A DNA stretch of 37,082 bases from Streptosporangiales bacterium (GCA_009784565.1 WRBL01000019.1:1-37082), one strand, 5' to 3'. Shown: positions 22,992 to 30,962, counted from the stretch's first letter. Program-made: numbers and translations. Notes: generated by a model from the letters alone, not told the origin.

Positions 22992-23979
22992 GACCGCGTA
23001 CGGTCTCCTTCCCTTCTCGGCCCCGCCAGCCGGCGACCGGCAATCCGAACTTCGCGACGAGCCGGTCCGTGAACGGCCCCCCGCCGCCCGTTTCCGGCGC
23101 GAGGCCCTGGACCCGCGCCAGCCGCACCGGCAGCCTTCCGCGGCGCACCTCGACCCTCGCTCGCGGCGGCAAGTCAAACCTACGCCGCCCATCGCACCAC
23201 ATAACCGCCCCCGCTGTCTCGGCTAGCCTGCCGCTTTCCTCACTGCTTCCCATATGCTCGTACACTAGTTCTACCGCGAGAACCGACTCCGGCGAAACCA
23301 CCAGGGGCGGCGCGAACAGCGCGTGGGCGCTGATCGGCACCATGAGCATGGCCTCCACCTCGGGCCACACCACCGGCCCGCCCGCCGAGAACGAGTATGC
23401 CGTCGAGCCCGTCGGCGTGGCGCACACCACACCGTCGCAGCCCCAGCGGGACAGCGGGCGCCCGTCCACCCCGATGACGACTTCGATCATCCGCTCCCGG
23501 GCGGTCTTCTCCACCGTGGCCTCGTTCAGCGCCCAGGTGCGGGCCAGTTCGGCCCCGTCGCGGGACCGGGCGATGACGTCGACGGTCATCCGTTCCTCGA
23601 CCCGGTACTCGCCCGCCACGACCCGATCGACGGTCTCGGCCAGGCCGTCGGCCTCCGCCTCGGCCAGGAAGCCGACGTGACCGAGGTTCACCCCGATCAC
23701 CGGCGTTCCCGGCCCTCTCGCGTACTCGGCCGCGCGCAGCAGGGACCCGTCGCCGCCGAGCACGAAGATCAGCTCGGCGTCCTTGGCCGCGTCCGGTCCC
23801 GCGGACACCAGCGTCGCGCCCGTGCAGTGGAGGTCGGGGGCGTCCTCGTCGATGACGCGGACCTCGATGCCCTCGGCCATCAGCCGGCCCGCGACCAGCC
23901 GGGCGCTGCGCACCGCGTCCTCCCGGCCCGTAGGCGCCAGCACCAGCATGGTCCGCTGTGACTCACCCGTGGGGTGCAA
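22984..23979 (-). CDS. nadK: NAD kinase
   Basis: 331 aa. ATP-dependent phosphorylation of NAD to NADP. The catalytic GGDG (75-78, FVLGGDGSLLRAAEYA), GVNLGHVGFLAEAE, the substrate-binding ALNEATVEK and CATPTGSTAYSFSAGGPVVWPE are all present. I chose the TTG at 23979 because AGAGGAA lies about 5 bases upstream; ATG 23949 is the alternative and would remove 10 residues. A C-terminal extension (LAKFGLPVAGWRGREG) follows the catalytic core, as is common in actinobacteria. It lies between tlyA and recN in the standard actinobacterial order. Confidence 0.95.
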   Translation of the reverse strand: MHPTGESQRTMLVLAPTGREDAVRSARLVAGRLMAEGIEVRVIDEDAPDLHCTGATLVSAGPDAAKDAELIFVLGGDGSLLRAAEYARGPGTPVIGVNLGHVGFLAEAEADGLAETVDRVVAGEYRVEERMTVDVIARSRDGAELARTWALNEATVEKTARERMIEVVIGVDGRPLSRWGCDGVVCATPTGSTAYSFSAGGPVVWPEVEAMLMVPISAHALFAPPLVVSPESVLAVELVYEHMGSSEESGRLAETAGAVMWCDGRRRFDLPPRARVEVRRGRLPVRLARVQGLAPETGGGGPFTDRLVAKFGLPVAGWRGREGKETVRGHA

Positions 23980-24038
23980 GTTGTTCCTCTCGCCAGCCGT
24001 ACCCGCTCACCAGGCGTGCGGCCGGGGCAGGTCCGTGC

Positions 24039-24842
24039 TTACTGGGGCCCGTCGTCGATGGCGCGCTGAAGATCGTCGTCATCCAGCGGCGGGCAGCCCC
24101 GGCGCAGCCAGAGGAAATATTCCACGTTCCCGGACGGCCCGGGGAGCGGACTGGCCGTTATACCTCTTACGCCCAGGCCCAGCTTCGCGGCGGCCTCCGC
24201 CACGTGCCGCACCGCGTCGGCCCGGACGGCCCTGTCCCGGACGACCCCGCCGCTGCCGACTCTGGCCTTGCCCACCTCGAACTGGGGTTTGACCATCAGC
24301 ACCAGGTCCGCCTCCGGCGCGGCGCACTCGGCCAGGGCCGGGAGCACGAGGGTGAGCGAGATGAACGACAGGTCCCCCACCACCAGCTCCGGCGGCGGCG
24401 CGACCTGCTCCGGTTCCAGGGACCGGACGTTGACCCGGTCCAGCACGGTCACCCGCTCGTCGGTCTGGAGCTTCCAGGCCAGCTGCCCGTAGCCGACGTC
24501 GGCCGCGACCACGTGCGCCGCGCCCGCGCGCAGCAGCACGTCGGTGAACCCGCCGGTCGAGGCTCCGGCGTCCAGGCAGCGCCTGCCGCTGACGTCGAGG
24601 TCCTTGAACGCCTCCAGGGCCCCGGCGAGCTTGTGCCCGCCGCGCGAGACGTACTCCGGCGTCCCGTCGCCGGGCTCGGCCACCGTGACCGGGGCGTCCC
24701 GGCCTACCTGGGTCGCCGCCTTGGACGCGGTCTGCCCGCTCACCGCCACCCGCCCGGCGGAGATCAGTTCCGCCGCGTGATCACGGGAACGGGCCAGGCC
24801 GCGGCGCACGAGCTCGGCGTCCAGCCGCGCCCGGACGGTCAC
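24039..24842 (-). CDS. tlyA: TlyA family rRNA 2'-O-methyltransferase
   Basis: 267 aa. An N-terminal S4 RNA-binding domain (RARLDAELVRRGLARSRDHAAELISAGRVAVSGQ, about 1-60) is joined to an FtsJ/RrmJ-type methyltransferase: VSRGGHKLAGAL, the SAM site CLDAGASTGGFTDVLL, VVGDLSFISL and VLMVKPQFEVGK. Mycobacterial TlyA 2'-O-methylates cytidines in 16S and 23S rRNA, which makes ribosomes capreomycin-sensitive. It starts at GTG 24842, which overlaps the stop of a small upstream gene by 4 bases. Gene order small ORF - tlyA - nadK - recN is the usual actinobacterial one. Confidence 0.95.
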   Translation of the reverse strand: MTVRARLDAELVRRGLARSRDHAAELISAGRVAVSGQTASKAATQVGRDAPVTVAEPGDGTPEYVSRGGHKLAGALEAFKDLDVSGRRCLDAGASTGGFTDVLLRAGAAHVVAADVGYGQLAWKLQTDERVTVLDRVNVRSLEPEQVAPPPELVVGDLSFISLTLVLPALAECAAPEADLVLMVKPQFEVGKARVGSGGVVRDRAVRADAVRHVAEAAAKLGLGVRGITASPLPGPSGNVEYFLWLRRGCPPLDDDDLQRAIDDGPQ

Positions 24843-25231
24843 CGGTCGCCTCCGAGCTCTCCCTGCTGGCCGGGGCGGCCCGGTCTCCCGGGCTCGCCCA
24901 GTTCTCCCAGGAGGCCGCGCAGCGTGTCATGCACGGTCTCGAAGACCGGCGGGTGCTCCTCCAGCGGCCGGTCGCCGAGCGCGGCCAGCCCGGCCACGGT
25001 CTCGTCAACCCTCCGGTCGCCGGTCGCGGGGGCCGGAATGTTCGCGAAGCCGGCGGGCTCGGGAGCGTTCGCCGGCGGCCCGCCGGCCTCGGAGCCGTCC
25101 GCCTCCGGGTCCGCTTCCCCGGGGAGAACCGCTTCGGGCGCCGCGTCGCCGGCGGCGCCGGGTGCCGCTTCGGGGGTGGCCGCCGGCTCGCTGAAGAGCC
25201 CGTCGAGCACCGAGAACCGTTCCGAATCCAT
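24839..25231 (-). CDS. Small conserved protein upstream of tlyA
   Basis: 130 aa from ATG 25231. The N-terminal 60-70 residues are low-complexity (Ala, Pro, Glu, Gly). The C-terminal third, DRRVDETVAGLAALGDRPLEEHPPVFETVHDTLRGLLGEL, is the conserved helical part of a short protein found just before tlyA in many actinobacteria. It is acidic, with no membrane helix or known catalytic motif; its function is unknown to me. It is translationally coupled to tlyA (GTGA overlap). It lacks a ribosome binding site and has a -10 box 7 bases upstream of the ATG, so it is probably leaderless. GTG 25249 is an alternative start. Confidence 0.75.
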   Translation of the reverse strand: MDSERFSVLDGLFSEPAATPEAAPGAAGDAAPEAVLPGEADPEADGSEAGGPPANAPEPAGFANIPAPATGDRRVDETVAGLAALGDRPLEEHPPVFETVHDTLRGLLGELGEPGRPGRPGQQGELGGDR

Positions 25232-25250
25232 GTGCGCTACTCTACGCACA
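25231..25250. promoter_or_regulatory. Divergent leaderless promoter pair in an inverted repeat
   Basis: The two divergent start codons are 18 bases apart. Between them TACTCT (25238-25243, plus) lies 6 bases before the SCP2 gene ATG, and TAGAGT (complement of 25239-25244, minus) lies 7 bases before the small-gene ATG. The two -10 boxes overlap and are framed by the inverted repeat TGTGCG...CGCACA (25231-25236 and 25245-25250). Confidence 0.65.
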
Positions 25251-25591
25251 TGCGCTCAGTCGAGGAGTGCCGTCAGGCACTGGAGAAGCTGGCCGGCCGG
25301 CTCGCGGAGGTTCCCCCGGCGGACAGGGAAGAGTACTTCGGCAACCGGACGATGAGCGTCACCGTGTCCGACCACGACATCACGTACGTGACGCGGCTGG
25401 GGGCCGGCGACGACCCGGTGCATCCGGCCTCGCCCGGCGAGCCGCCCGCGGACATCCGGCTGACCGCGACCAGCGACGAGGTGGTGTCGCTGGCCGCGTC
25501 GCCCTTGAACATCGCCCGGGCCTGGGTCGCCGGCCGGGTCAAGATCGAGGCCAGCGTGAAGGACCTGATCCGCCTGCGCCGGCTTCTCTAG
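25250..25591 (+). CDS. SCP2 sterol-binding domain protein
   Basis: 113 aa single-domain protein. RSVEECRQALEKLAGRLAEV followed by the beta-sheet segment RTMSVTVSDHDITYVTRL, then DIRLTATSDEVVSLAASPLNIARAWVAGRVKIEASVKDLIRLRRLL, is the usual SCP2-fold ending with its FLxGRVKVxGxxxDL-type helix. Members bind lipids or hydrophobic ligands; the ligand here is unknown. It uses ATG 25250, next to a leaderless -10 box it shares in mirror image with the tlyA-leading operon. Confidence 0.82.
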   Translation: MRSVEECRQALEKLAGRLAEVPPADREEYFGNRTMSVTVSDHDITYVTRLGAGDDPVHPASPGEPPADIRLTATSDEVVSLAASPLNIARAWVAGRVKIEASVKDLIRLRRLL

Positions 25592-25603
25592 AGACTGTCC
25601 GGT

Positions 25604-26878
25604 TCAGGCCGGGACGGTCTCCGCCGTCTCGTCGGCTCCCCCGCTCTTGCGCGCCTTTCGCCGCCGGAGCGTCACCAGGACCGCGAAGGCCAGCAGGGCC
25701 GCGCCGGCCACGATCCCGGCGCAGCTGAGGATGATCTGCCACAGCGCCGACGGCAGGGCATGCACCGGGCCGGGCAGCGGCCCGCTCCCGAAGTGCGTGC
25801 CCGGGGCGGCCACCCCCGGTCCCGGCGCCGCGGACGTGGAGACCTTCGCGAGCGTCGCCGCGTCGAGCACCGCGTCGTACGGGTCCACGACGCCGAATCC
25901 CACCTGGGTGTCGTAGCCGCCAGATGGCTTGTCCTTCGCGGACATGACCAGGGCCCGCTCTACCAGGCCCGGGGCCAGGTTCGGGTACCGCTGCTTAATC
26001 AGGGCGACCGTCGAGGTGACGTACGGGACCGAGGTGCTCGGCCCGAAGGGCCCCCAGCCGCCCTTCGACACCTGGACCCAGTCTCCGGGACCGGCGATCA
26101 CCACCGAGTTGTTGTCCGGGGAGAAATTCGCGGACTCGGAGCTATCGCCCAGGGAGGCGGGATTCGTGCCGCCGGGCAGCAGGGTGCTGGCGACGCCGAT
26201 CACCCCCGGGAGGCCGAGCGGGTACAGGTGGCCGGTGTCCTCCCCCGCGTCCCAGGCCCCCGTCACGATCACGGCCCCCTTGGCCTCCGCCGCGCTGACC
26301 GCCGACTGCAGCCCCGCGAGGTCGCCGCCGTTCACCTCGATGTCGTCTTCGATGACGCGAGCCCCGTGGGCGACCGCGTAGGTGATGGCCTTGGCCAGGA
26401 TCGGCGCCTCCTTGGCGGCGTACCCGGAGGCCTTCACGTACTTCTTCCCGGCGGACCCCGTGGGAACCACCCGCATGTCCAGGATCCTGGCGTCGGGCGC
26501 CGCTCCCTGAACGACTCCGGACGACCCGAGGATGATGGACGCTGTCACCGTGCCGCTGCTCGTAGAACCGGGCGCGGCGGTCTTTCCGAGGTAGCCGGGG
26601 CCTTTCGTCACCTTGCCCGACAGTCCGTCGCCCGAGGTGGCGACGCCGTCGGCCAGAACAGCGATGGTGACGCCCTTCCCGGTCGCGACCCCTCCCGCGC
26701 TGCTGAGCTCGGACGTGAACTGATCCCAGGAACCCGAGGGCGCGGAGTACGCGGGCCGGGCTGCCTGCACGGACCCGGCTTTCGCGGCGGGCGCGGCACA
26801 GGCCAGGGTGACGAGCGCGGCGGCCAGGGCCAGCGGCAGGATCCGCCGCACGGCCGGCGTCTGGTCTGTGGTCAGCAT
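25604..26878 (-). CDS. Membrane-anchored pseudo-subtilase (S8 fold, catalytic residues lost)
   Basis: 424 aa from ATG 26878, chosen because GGGAGGT lies about 5 bases upstream. Signal peptide about 1-35 (LPLALAAALVTLACAAPAAKA), subtilase-fold domain about 55-345, C-terminal membrane helix about 380-403 and a short basic tail. Alignment by eye to the intact paralogue at 27878-29854 shows the catalytic positions changed: the Asp motif LDSG is LADG (A76), the His motif HGT is SGT (S108), the oxyanion Asn maps to D210, and GTSPAAAIVSG is STSVPYVTS, keeping a Ser (S283) but losing two residues after it. The fold markers LIKQRYPNLAPGLVERAL and GGYDTQVGFGVVDPYDA remain. It probably binds rather than cleaves. 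It overlaps the upstream gene by 7 bases. Confidence 0.8.
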   Translation of the reverse strand: MLTTDQTPAVRRILPLALAAALVTLACAAPAAKAGSVQAARPAYSAPSGSWDQFTSELSSAGGVATGKGVTIAVLADGVATSGDGLSGKVTKGPGYLGKTAAPGSTSSGTVTASIILGSSGVVQGAAPDARILDMRVVPTGSAGKKYVKASGYAAKEAPILAKAITYAVAHGARVIEDDIEVNGGDLAGLQSAVSAAEAKGAVIVTGAWDAGEDTGHLYPLGLPGVIGVASTLLPGGTNPASLGDSSESANFSPDNNSVVIAGPGDWVQVSKGGWGPFGPSTSVPYVTSTVALIKQRYPNLAPGLVERALVMSAKDKPSGGYDTQVGFGVVDPYDAVLDAATLAKVSTSAAPGPGVAAPGTHFGSGPLPGPVHALPSALWQIILSCAGIVAGAALLAFAVLVTLRRRKARKSGGADETAETVPA

Positions 26879-27735
26879 CGGACCTCCCGGTCGGCGCATG
26901 GGTTCGACGGCGGGGACAGGCGGTCCAGTGTCTGATCGTTGACCGTGGTGGACAGGTCGCCGGTCTGGCTTGCGACGGCCAGGTCCGCGGTCGGGTCCTT
27001 GGGCGCCTTCCGCCCGTCCGCGTATCCCGAGGCGGAGAAAATCAGGTAGCGGCCGACCTCCTGCTCATCCGTGAGCAGGCGCCCCCGGGCATTGACCTCG
27101 GCGGCGACCGTAGCCGGGAAAGCCGCCGGGAGCACGCCGGAGTCGGGAGCCGAGGTAAACGCGGCATCCGCCTTATCGGCCGCCGATCGCGACTTCATCA
27201 CCGCGACTCCGACGGTGGTGACCACCGTGTCCGACGCGTCCGCGTAGGTCGCCCGGAGCACTGTCAGGCACCCGGCCTTGTCCGCCGTCTTCGCGGTGGC
27301 CGTGTCGAGCGCCTTCGCGCACGGAGCCTGAGGCGCGATACCGACCAGGGTGGCGTGCGTCCGGGTGCCCTGGCTGGTCTTGTAGTTGATGACCGCCGGG
27401 AAGATCTTCCCGGCCGGCAGCCAGCGCCACTGCCGCGCGCTCTCCGCGCTGCCCGCGGCCGCGAGCTGAGCGGAGTCCGGGACCCGGGTGAACGCCCAGA
27501 CCAGGCCGAAGACGCCGCCGCCGAGCGCGGCGAGGCCCACGATCACAGCGCCGGTGAACGCGAGCAGGCGGCGCGACGGCTTGCGGGCCAGCGCGAATTT
27601 CCGCCTGGGCTTCGGCGGCGATGCCGCGTCGGGATCCGGCGCGGTCGTGGTGGTGTCCGGCGACTGCGGGCGACCTTCCCCGGGTCTCTCGCTGTCGTCT
27701 GTCGTCTCTCTGTCGGAGCTCTCAGATTCCCGCAC
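26872..27735 (-). CDS. Membrane-anchored protein, homologous to the N-terminal domain of the neighbouring subtilase
   Basis: 287 aa from GTG 27735. A charged, disordered cytoplasmic N-terminus (1-55) is followed by one membrane helix (about 57-82) and an extracytoplasmic domain (about 100-287). That domain matches residues 54-238 of the intact subtilase: WLPAGKIFPAVINYKT against REPASSVFPSSVKYTT, RATYADASDTVVTTVGV against RATYADALGGTVYTVGV, and a shared GYADGR. Cysteines keep the same spacing: C139/C156 against C91/C108, and C280/C287 against C231/C238, suggesting two conserved disulfides. It is followed, with a 7-base overlap, by the pseudo-subtilase. Together the pair equals a split copy of the neighbouring fused protease. 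Its own function is unknown. Confidence 0.75.
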   Translation of the reverse strand: MRESESSDRETTDDSERPGEGRPQSPDTTTTAPDPDAASPPKPRRKFALARKPSRRLLAFTGAVIVGLAALGGGVFGLVWAFTRVPDSAQLAAAGSAESARQWRWLPAGKIFPAVINYKTSQGTRTHATLVGIAPQAPCAKALDTATAKTADKAGCLTVLRATYADASDTVVTTVGVAVMKSRSAADKADAAFTSAPDSGVLPAAFPATVAAEVNARGRLLTDEQEVGRYLIFSASGYADGRKAPKDPTADLAVASQTGDLSTTVNDQTLDRLSPPSNPCADREVRC

Positions 27736-27737
27736 AG

Positions 27738-27877
27738 CAGGACTTTACATTATTTAAACCAAAATCCGTACATTTACTATTGTTTAAACTTTAACAATCA
27801 AGAATACCCAGCTCAGGGCTCCAGAAGGCGGCCCGGAAATCACTCCGAACCGCCTCATCGACAAATGCCAACGAGCG
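27738..27877. other. AT-rich intergenic patch with inverted repeat
   Basis: 140 bases between two minus-strand genes. The part from about 27740 to 27810 is very AT-rich compared with its surroundings. It contains ATTGTT...AACAAT (27779-27784 and 27793-27798) around a GTTTAAAC palindrome, and a second TTTAAAC nearby. It probably holds the promoter of the split pair, and could be a binding site for a silencer such as Lsr2 or for a dedicated repressor. Confidence 0.5.
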
Positions 27878-29854
27878 TTACGCGTCGCTCGCGTCATCGT
27901 CGCGCCGGGTCTCCGGCCCCGAAGCGCCCGACGCCCCGGAAGCGCCAGAAGCCCCCGAAGCCCCGGAAGCCCCGGGAACCTCGTAGGCGCCGGGAAGCCC
28001 GGCGGCCGCCGGGGTCAGGGGCCGGCGCCGGACCAGCGCCAGCAGCAGGATCAGGGCCCCCGCCGCGACGATCAGCCCGGCCGCGCCGAGGACGCTGAAC
28101 CCGATGACCGCGCCCGTGGACCGGTGAACCACCTGGATCGCCGCGAGGTCCGAGGCCGGCACGAAGCGGGAACCCGGCGCCAGTCCCGCGGCGGGACGCC
28201 CGGCCGCCAGCTTGCCGGCCTCGGCCAGGGCGCCGGCCGCGTTGACCTCGCCGAAGCCGGTGTACACGTCGTAGCCGCCCGCGGGCTTGTGCGTGACGCT
28301 GTCGACCATCGCCTGCTCGACCAGGGCCGGGCTGAGCGAGGGGTACCTGGACTTGATGAGGGCCGCGACCCCGCTGACGATCGCGGCGGCGGGACTCGTG
28401 CCGTCGGCCGCCACCCAGCTCTGGTTGGGCTGGTCGCCCATCACCCAGCTGCCGCCGGGCGCGGACAGGACGACGCTGGCGTTCTGCTCGGAGAACGACG
28501 CGCGGGCCCCGGAGTCGCCGACGGCGGCCACCGCGATCACTCCGCTGAACGACGCCGGGTACATGTACGGGGCGAACCCCTTCCCCGACCCGTCGTTGCC
28601 GGCCGACGCGACCACGACCACGCCCCTGCCGATGGCGTAGGCGACCGCGGACCGCAGTTCGGCGGTCGGCTGGCCGTCGCCCAGCGACATGTTGATGACC
28701 TTGGCCCCGTGCCGGACGGCGTAGTAGATGCCCTTGCCGATGGCGTCCGCGTACGCGGGCTTGCTCTCGTAGGCGTCGAGGCCGGGCTCCTTGTCGTCCA
28801 GGATCACCCGCACGGACAGGATGTGCGAGTCCGGCGCCACCCCGATGACGCCCTGGTCGCCGCCGCTGTCGCGCCCGGCGATGATCGAGGAGATGTAGGT
28901 GCCGTGCATGTGGGGCGGCTGGTAGCCGGGCGGGTCGGCGCCCTCGGTGTAGTCGGGGCCGTTGGTGACGACGCCCTGCAGGTCGGGGGCCCCGTCGCCG
29001 ACGCCGCTGTCGAGGACGGCGACGGTCACGCCGCCGCCCTTGGTGGTGTTCCAGGCCGACGGCGCGCTGACCTGCCCGAGCGTGCCCATGACGAACGAGC
29101 GGATCCCGAACGGCGACGACGGCGGGGCGGCCGACCGGGCGCACGCGAATTCGGAGGAACCGCACTTCACCGGCACCGGCGCGGCCAGGGGCCTGGCGAT
29201 GGCGGAGACCAGGCTGTCCCCCGGGTCGAACACCGCGTCCCGGCGCTCGCCGGACTTGGAGGCGGGCCGGCCGTCCGCGTAGCCGCCCGCGGCGAGGACC
29301 ACGTAGGAGCCGGCCTGCTGGGCCGACAGGGACTCGCGTCCGTTGTCGGCGAAGCGGGCGGCGGGCGTCCCGGAGACCGGCAGGACCCGGAGCCCGGAGC
29401 CGGGGAACGGGTTGACCGGGACCTTGTTGTAGAAGGCCGCCGCCGACGCCGCCGACGGGAAGGCCAGCACGCCGACCGTGTAGACCGTCCCGCCGAGCGC
29501 GTCGGCGTAGGTGGCCCGCGTCCCGGCGGCGCAGCCGTCCCGGGACGCCAGCGCCGCCAGCGACGAGTCCAGGACCGCCGCGCAGGAATGCCCGGTGCCG
29601 ATGGCCAGCCGGGACGCCCGCTCGGAGGTCTGCAGGTCGGTCGTGTACTTAACGCTGGAGGGGAACACCGACGACGCCGGCTCCCGTTCCCAGCGCTGCG
29701 CGGCGCCCGCCGTCGCCGCGGCGGAGATCTCGGACGGCGTCGCCCCCCGGCTGGCCGCCGTGGCCGCTTCGGCTCCGCCGGTTCCCGCGGTCGCCAGTCC
29801 CAGCACGGTCAAGACCGCGCATACGGTGATGCCAATCACACGCCCCGATGTCAC
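27878..29854 (-). CDS. Membrane-anchored subtilisin-family (S8) serine protease with N-terminal accessory domain
   Basis: 658 aa from GTG 29854. Signal peptide about 1-31, accessory domain about 50-240 with two likely disulfides (C91-C108, C231-C238), S8 catalytic domain about 262-545, one membrane helix about 582-608 and a cytoplasmic tail with five GAS repeats. The triad is complete: D282 (VAVLDSGVG), H317 (MHGTYISS), S487 (DGTSPAAAIVSG), with oxyanion N420 (SAGNDG). This layout resembles mycosins of type VII secretion, but no ESX gene is near and the accessory domain is different. It should act outside the membrane on unknown substrates. Two genes downstream encode a split, degenerate paralogue. 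Confidence 0.88.
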   Translation of the reverse strand: MTSGRVIGITVCAVLTVLGLATAGTGGAEAATAASRGATPSEISAAATAGAAQRWEREPASSVFPSSVKYTTDLQTSERASRLAIGTGHSCAAVLDSSLAALASRDGCAAGTRATYADALGGTVYTVGVLAFPSAASAAAFYNKVPVNPFPGSGLRVLPVSGTPAARFADNGRESLSAQQAGSYVVLAAGGYADGRPASKSGERRDAVFDPGDSLVSAIARPLAAPVPVKCGSSEFACARSAAPPSSPFGIRSFVMGTLGQVSAPSAWNTTKGGGVTVAVLDSGVGDGAPDLQGVVTNGPDYTEGADPPGYQPPHMHGTYISSIIAGRDSGGDQGVIGVAPDSHILSVRVILDDKEPGLDAYESKPAYADAIGKGIYYAVRHGAKVINMSLGDGQPTAELRSAVAYAIGRGVVVVASAGNDGSGKGFAPYMYPASFSGVIAVAAVGDSGARASFSEQNASVVLSAPGGSWVMGDQPNQSWVAADGTSPAAAIVSGVAALIKSRYPSLSPALVEQAMVDSVTHKPAGGYDVYTGFGEVNAAGALAEAGKLAAGRPAAGLAPGSRFVPASDLAAIQVVHRSTGAVIGFSVLGAAGLIVAAGALILLLALVRRRPLTPAAAGLPGAYEVPGASGASGASGASGASGASGPETRRDDDASDA

Positions 29855-29886
29855 CCGTGAAGATTAGCCGGCGAAAATGGTTGCTT

Positions 29887-30492
29887 ATGGGAGATCTGAT
29901 CCTGCTCCGGCACGGGCAGACCGAATGGAGCCGAACCGGCAAGCACACGGGCCGCACGGACATCCCGCTGACCGCCGACGGGGAGGCGGCCGCGGCCGCT
30001 GTCGCCCCGCTGCTGGCGGACCGGGCGTTCGCCGCCGTGTTCACCAGCCCGGCTCAGCGCGCCGTCCGGACCGCGGAACTGGCGGGCCTGGCCTCGAACG
30101 GAAGGAGCCCCAAGCAGGACCCGGACCTGTGGGAATGGGATTACGGCGGTTACGAGGGCGTCACGACGCCGGACATCCAGGCCGGCCGCCCCGGCTGGTA
30201 CCTGTGGCGGGACGGGGTGATCCCCGGCGACGCGGATCATCCGGGCGAGACCGCCGACGAGGTCGGCGCCCGGGCCGACCGCGTGCTGTCCCGCGTCCGG
30301 GGCATCCTGGACGAGGGCGACGTGGCCCTGGTCGCCCACGGCCATTACCTGCGGGTGCTGACCGCCCGCTGGCTGGGCCTGCCCGCGGCGGACGGGAAGC
30401 TTTTCAAGCTGGACACGTCCACGGTGAGCACCCTCGGGACCGAGCACGGCGAGCCGGTGATCGCTCGCTGGAACGTCCCCCCGGCGGCCTGA
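29887..30492 (+). CDS. Histidine phosphatase family protein (phosphoglycerate-mutase-like)
   Basis: 201 aa from ATG 29887 (MGDLILLRHGQTEWSRTGKHTGRTDIPLT). The catalytic LRHGQTEW comes at the N-terminus, with FTSPAQRAVRTAEL in the middle and the second catalytic His in VALVAHGHYLRVLTARWLGLP. Substrates of this family range from phospho-sugars to phosphoserine and cannot be told here. The frame is open upstream to 29848, but those codons overlap the divergent protease start and are not family-like. No clear ribosome binding site is seen. Its stop codon lies in a 16-base tandem duplication. Confidence 0.88.
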   Translation: MGDLILLRHGQTEWSRTGKHTGRTDIPLTADGEAAAAAVAPLLADRAFAAVFTSPAQRAVRTAELAGLASNGRSPKQDPDLWEWDYGGYEGVTTPDIQAGRPGWYLWRDGVIPGDADHPGETADEVGARADRVLSRVRGILDEGDVALVAHGHYLRVLTARWLGLPAADGKLFKLDTSTVSTLGTEHGEPVIARWNVPPAA

Positions 30493-30520
30493 GAGCGCGA
30501 AACCCTGAGAGCGCGGAACC
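30489..30520. repeat. 16-base tandem duplication across two convergent gene ends
   Basis: ctgagagcgcgaaacc (30489-30504) is followed at once by ctgagagcgcggaacc (30505-30520), one mismatch. The first copy contains the phosphatase TGA stop; the second ends on the first base of the cutA stop. Confidence 0.85.
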
Positions 30521-30897
30521 TAGGCGAGCGGTTCCTCGACCCGCGTTTCCTCACTGAGCCACTGCAGGTAGCCGGGCTCCCCGGCCACGATCGGCGTCGC
30601 CACGATCTCGGGCTCGTCGTAACTGTGGTGCTCGGTGAGGAAATCGGAGAGGTCGGCGTACCGGTCGGCCGGGAGCTTGAAGAACACGAACCATTCCTCG
30701 GCCCGCTCCAGCTCGTCCTCCCACCAGTACACGGACGCGATCGGGCCCGCGACCTGGCCGGATCCGGCGATGCGGGCCTCGACCGCGTCCCGGGCCAGCT
30801 GCATCGCCTCGGCCCTCGAGTCGGTCGTCGTCTGCACTTGCAGGTAGCCGGGCAGTTCCGCCCCGTTTCCCGCCGTGCCCCCTGATGGTGCATGCAC
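30520..30897 (-). CDS. cutA: CutA1-like divalent cation tolerance protein
   Basis: 125 aa from GTG 30897. Family blocks: LQVQTTTDSRAEAMQLARDAVEARIAGSGQV, VYWWEDELERAEEWFVFFKLPADRYADLSDFLTEHHSYDEPEIVATPIVAGEPGYLQWL. CutA1 is a very stable trimeric cytosolic protein related in fold to PII signalling proteins; its role in copper tolerance is disputed. The usual first Cys of VxCTxxD is replaced (QVQTTTD). No ribosome binding site precedes the start, but TACTAT (complement of 30904-30909) lies 6 bases upstream, so the transcript is probably leaderless. It is divergent from purC. Confidence 0.88.
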   Translation of the reverse strand: MHAPSGGTAGNGAELPGYLQVQTTTDSRAEAMQLARDAVEARIAGSGQVAGPIASVYWWEDELERAEEWFVFFKLPADRYADLSDFLTEHHSYDEPEIVATPIVAGEPGYLQWLSEETRVEEPLA

Positions 30898-30903
30898 CCT
30901 GCG

Positions 30904-30909
30904 ATAGTA
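30904..30909 (-). promoter_or_regulatory. Likely -10 box of leaderless cutA transcript
   Basis: TACTAT on the minus strand, 6 bases before the GTG start of cutA, with no ribosome binding site in between. Confidence 0.5.
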
Positions 30910-30962
30910 CGCTGGCCAGGCTCTCCGCTAAAGGCCCGGTCTCGAACAGGGGATTCTCGCTC

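Noticed and set aside
22992..23192. Longer recN N-terminus
   Set aside because: It overlaps nadK coding sequence and its Arg/Ser-rich translation does not match RecN; MLEEVRISGLG at 22991 is the family start.
27878..29854. Type VII secretion mycosin
   Set aside because: Signal peptide, S8 domain and C-terminal helix are similar, but no EccB, EccC, EccD or EsxA/B-like gene is in the window.
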